From Oceanobacillus profundus (GTDB taxonomy: Bacteria > Bacillota > Bacilli > Bacillales > Amphibacillaceae), in NCBI RefSeq assembly GCF_003515705.1, contig NZ_QWEH01000002.1:1-64000 (forward strand): a stretch of 64,000 bases of DNA, in the 5' to 3' direction. The position numbers were made by a program, and so were the translations under genes. The stretch's first letter is position 1; each line of letters opens with the position of its first letter. Of the stretch, positions 61,230-64,000 are shown piece by piece. The notes beneath the pieces are model-generated. The model ran no database searches, was not told the DNA's origin, and was given only the letters and a program-made list of their open reading frames with translations.

Positions 61230-62255
61230 TCACTCCTTCTTATTCTTGATTCCTTGTACATAATTTTTATCGAACAGAAATAGCCGTAATAACAAATACA
61301 AGGAGGGAAGCAATAAGGCTAGGCCAAGAATAAACACGAATACTAATGAAATTGCCATCGCCGTATTAGTGAACCCTTCATAAATGGTAAGATGCGGGTA
61401 AAGCAAGTACGGATAATGGGAAACTCCATACGCGAAAAATGCCATTGCAAATTGACCGACAAGCAGCCAGAATGCCATACCGTAGTTTCTTCTTTTCCAG
61501 ATGAGCCATACTGTTGCAAACCATAATATAAAGGAAAGTGCAAACATCCACCACAAATCCATAATCCGTTCAAAGTGGGCTTCATTGTGAGAGCTTAATT
61601 CATAAACAATGCCACTAGCAGTAATAATCAATGGTAAAGCCCACCCAAGTGCGTATTTCCGCATCAAATCAGTTGCTTTTGTATCACCAGTTTTATATGC
61701 GTACCACGTAAGGAAGACAGCGGATATATATAAAACAGCAACAATGCTTAATGCCACAATAGACCAGGTTAATGGGCTAGTAAATAGAGCTGCGTAATCA
61801 AGCACTGGGTTATCGTTCACGATGGATACGAACCCACCCTCAGAGATGGTTAAGACAATCGACAATGAAGCTGGAATTAACAGTCCGGAAGCTCCATACA
61901 TAAAGGCATATCCTTTATGACCTCGTGCTCCATACGATTCAAACGCATAATAAGAGCCTCGGATTGCCAGCAAAACTAGCGCAATACTTCCTGGAATCAG
62001 TAAAATTGTTCCGAAGTAATATGCCGATTGTGGAAAGAACCCAACAATCCCAACGAAAAAGAAAACAAAAAATACATTCGTTACTTCCCAGACAGGAGAT
62101 AGATAACGCTGAATAATTTTAGATAAAATATGTTGCTTACCAGTTATAATGCTTTGGGCGTTAAAAAACCCTGCACCATAGTCGATCGAGCCGACAATGA
62201 CATATCCAAATAAAAATAACCAGAGTACGGAAATTCCTAGAACTTCTAAACTCAT
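61230..62255 (-). CDS. cydB: Cytochrome bd ubiquinol oxidase subunit II
   Basis: 341 residues, eight to nine membrane helices. LWLFLFGYVIVGSIDYGAGF at the start and SPVWEVTNVFFVFFFVGIVGFFP are CydB blocks. CydB supports the heme subunit CydA in reducing oxygen with menaquinol, at high oxygen affinity. Its start overlaps the cydA stop by four bases. Confidence 0.93.
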   Translation of the reverse strand: MSLEVLGISVLWLFLFGYVIVGSIDYGAGFFNAQSIITGKQHILSKIIQRYLSPVWEVTNVFFVFFFVGIVGFFPQSAYYFGTILLIPGSIALVLLAIRGSYYAFESYGARGHKGYAFMYGASGLLIPASLSIVLTISEGGFVSIVNDNPVLDYAALFTSPLTWSIVALSIVAVLYISAVFLTWYAYKTGDTKATDLMRKYALGWALPLIITASGIVYELSSHNEAHFERIMDLWWMFALSFILWFATVWLIWKRRNYGMAFWLLVGQFAMAFFAYGVSHYPYLLYPHLTIYEGFTNTAMAISLVFVFILGLALLLPSLYLLLRLFLFDKNYVQGIKNKKE

Positions 62256-63592
62256 TCAGAATCACCACCTTGCTGTTTGGCGAGCGCCTTTTCAATCGGA
62301 TCGTTTTTAAACATTCGTCTTAGCACGACAACCGTACCAACACCTAAAACGAAATATAATCCTACGAAAAGGATAAACATATGGCCAACATAATCACTTG
62401 ATGTTGCTGCTTGATCAACCGTCATGATTCCTCTGAGTATCCAAGGTTGACGACCAACTTCCGCCATCCACCAGCCAGCTTCAATTCCTAAGAATGACAA
62501 TGGCCCACCAAGGACAATAAGTGATCGGTACCATGCTGTCTTAACGAAAGACCAGCCTCGTTTTGCTCCAACCCAATAGACGAATGAGAGAGCCAGCATG
62601 AACATACCGATTGTAACCATTAAATCAAAATAATAATGGATAATTAACGGTGGCTGTTCTTCTGCTGGAAATTGATCTAATCCAATTACTTCTGCATTTG
62701 GATAACCATGCGCAAGAATACTTAATCCAAATGGAATTTGCAGCGCGTAATTCACTTCCTGATTTTCATCAAGCATTCCATAAAGAATGAGTGGTGCAGC
62801 TTCCTCAGTTTCAAAATGCCATTCAGCTGCAGCTAGTTTCTCAGGCTGATATTCTGCCAAGTACTTTCCAGACAGGTCTCCAATTAACACAGTTGCAATG
62901 GAAAAGATAAGTCCGATTTTCATCGTCATAAACAAAGCTTTTTTGTGGTATTCATGTTTCGAACCTTTAAGCAATCTGAATGCAGCAATGGCTGCCAGCA
63001 TAAATGCAACGGTCATATAAGCAGTAGCAAGTACGTGGGACACTTTCGTCGGCATTGCTGCAGTAAACATTGCTGCAATCGGATTTGCATTTACAAGTTG
63101 TCCATTCATAATGTCAAAACCTGCTGGGGCATTCATAAAGGCGTTGACAATCGTAATGAAGACAGCAGACATACCACCTCCAAGTGCAACCGGGATCAAT
63201 AATAGTAAGTGTTTACGAGGGTTATCAAAACGATCCCATGTATACAAATAAATCCCTAAGAATATTGCTTCAAAGAAGAAAGCAAAAACTTCCATAAATA
63301 ATGGCAATGCGATGATATTACCAGCAAGCTCCATAAAGTTAGGCCACAATAGTGATAATTGTAAACCAATTGCAGTTCCTGTCACGACACCTACGGCAAC
63401 CGTCACGACAAACCCTTTTGCCCATCGTCTAGCCATCAGCATATAGTGCATATCGTTCTTCTTGATTCCAACCCATTGTGCAATCATGATCATGAGGGGC
63501 ACCCCTACACCGATGGTTGCATAGATAATGTGAAACGAAAGGGTTAAAAGGGTTAATAATCTACTGGCAAATACCGGATCATCAAATAACAA
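62252..63592 (-). CDS. cydA: Cytochrome bd ubiquinol oxidase subunit I
   Basis: 446 residues, nine helices. DDPVFASRLLTLLTLSFHIIYATIGVG holds the His (residue 21) ligand of heme b595/d; GWWMAEVGRQPWILRG is the quinol-site signature. The Q-loop is short, as in Gram-positive oxidases. The start is ATG 63592 behind AAGGAGGAGGATCTGC. It heads cydA-cydB-cydS, with a Rex-like site ~150 nt upstream. Confidence 0.95.
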   Translation of the reverse strand: MLFDDPVFASRLLTLLTLSFHIIYATIGVGVPLMIMIAQWVGIKKNDMHYMLMARRWAKGFVVTVAVGVVTGTAIGLQLSLLWPNFMELAGNIIALPLFMEVFAFFFEAIFLGIYLYTWDRFDNPRKHLLLLIPVALGGGMSAVFITIVNAFMNAPAGFDIMNGQLVNANPIAAMFTAAMPTKVSHVLATAYMTVAFMLAAIAAFRLLKGSKHEYHKKALFMTMKIGLIFSIATVLIGDLSGKYLAEYQPEKLAAAEWHFETEEAAPLILYGMLDENQEVNYALQIPFGLSILAHGYPNAEVIGLDQFPAEEQPPLIIHYYFDLMVTIGMFMLALSFVYWVGAKRGWSFVKTAWYRSLIVLGGPLSFLGIEAGWWMAEVGRQPWILRGIMTVDQAATSSDYVGHMFILFVGLYFVLGVGTVVVLRRMFKNDPIEKALAKQQGGDSE

Positions 63593-63741
63593 CGCAGATC
63601 CTCCTCCTTAATTTCACAAATAAACCACCTAAGATTAGGCTCTACTTAGATATGTAAAGGCACATCTAAGTTCATTCTAACGTGTTGACGTACCTAATTG
63701 GATATTAGATATGACAATATTTCAAACGGGAAATGAATTAA

Positions 63742-63759
63742 TTGTGAACTCTTTAACAA
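63742..63759. promoter_or_regulatory. Rex-like operator upstream of cydABS
   Basis: TTGTGAACTCTTTAACAA matches TTGTGAANNNNTTCACAA at 13 of 14 fixed bases. It is the best of three such sites in the window. The rest of the 376-nt gap is AT-rich and holds divergent control sequences. Confidence 0.7.
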
Positions 63760-63870
63760 TCTTATAATAAATCGAGAAAATGACAACCAATATGTATTTT
63801 CCCCAAAAAAATCGTTGTTAATCTATATTTAATTGGAAAGGTATTTCTTGAAAAAGAGGACCATTTCTAT

Positions 63871-63884
63871 GGAAAGCGTTTACT
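63871..63884 (+). promoter_or_regulatory. Possible cre (CcpA) site
   Basis: GGAAAGCGTTTACT resembles the cre consensus TGAAAGCGTTTACA with differences only at the first and last base. It lies ~85 nt before the last gene. Confidence 0.3.
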
Positions 63885-63968
63885 AGAGGAATTAGATAGA
63901 TATGTTAAAATAAAAAGAGGATGATCTAATCAAATTAAAAATAACGAATAAAGGAAAGGGGATTAAAA

Positions 63969-64000
63969 ATGGATGTCAAATATCCAATAGGGAAATTACA
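63969..64000 (+). CDS. YfiT/BstA-like DinB-family protein (partial, N-terminus)
   Basis: Only 10 codons are in the window: MDVKYPIGKL. The YPIG start is that of YfiT-type metal-dependent bacillithiol transferases. AAAGGAAAGGGGATTAAAA is before the ATG. The gene runs off the right edge. Confidence 0.5.
   Translation, partial: MDVKYPIGKL

Overview
This window is from the chromosome of a low-GC, spore-forming Firmicute, most likely a halotolerant member of the Bacillaceae such as an Oceanobacillus or Virgibacillus relative. The evidence is strong GGAGG ribosome binding sites with frequent TTG and GTG starts, a tRNA cluster in nearly the order of the Bacillus trnD cluster, small spore protein SspP, a CotD-like coat protein, and family-typical leaders (preQ1, lysine, BirA, MifM). 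The genus is an inference; the family is well supported.

Positions 1-1745 hold the end of a 23S rRNA, a 5S rRNA and 14 tRNA genes. From about 2 to 22 kb is a loose accessory region of single genes (acetyltransferases, an APH-like kinase, small membrane proteins, a methyltransferase, a serine hydrolase). It contains several genes broken by single-base frameshifts and degenerate intergenic repeats. Embedded in it are a queuosine module (queC plus a VUT-family transporter) behind two preQ1-I riboswitches in series, a TetR regulator with paired operators, a 27-residue type I toxin gene, a methionine aminopeptidase and a NADH oxidase.

Positions 21.58-25.4 kb form one overlapping operon behind a BirA operator: bioY, an acyl-CoA ligase, a thiolase and two hot-dog (MaoC-like) proteins. 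It looks like biotin uptake joined to fatty-acyl processing. Then follow a pirin, YczE-like and CDF membrane proteins, a SulP transporter with a universal stress protein, an amino-acid-oxidase-like flavoprotein, DinB-like protein, manganese pyrophosphatase (ppaC), a cold-shock protein, sspP and mscL.

At 36.5-37.6 kb yidC2 is preceded by a MifM-type arrest peptide with a hairpin that masks the yidC2 ribosome binding site. Further on are an ABC exporter, cotD, DUF1273 and SIMPL proteins, a run of GNAT and Nudix genes, adenine deaminase, a DHA2 drug exporter divergent from its TetR regulator, lipoproteins, pyridoxine kinase, a nitroreductase, and dapA under a lysine riboswitch.

The right end (57.5-63.8 kb) is a cytochrome bd module: cydDC on the plus strand converging on cydA-cydB-cydS on the minus strand. 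Rex-like operators lie before both cyd units and before the NADH oxidase, which suggests one NADH/NAD+-controlled regulon. The window ends in the first codons of a YfiT/BstA-like gene. No IS element, prophage or CRISPR array was seen.
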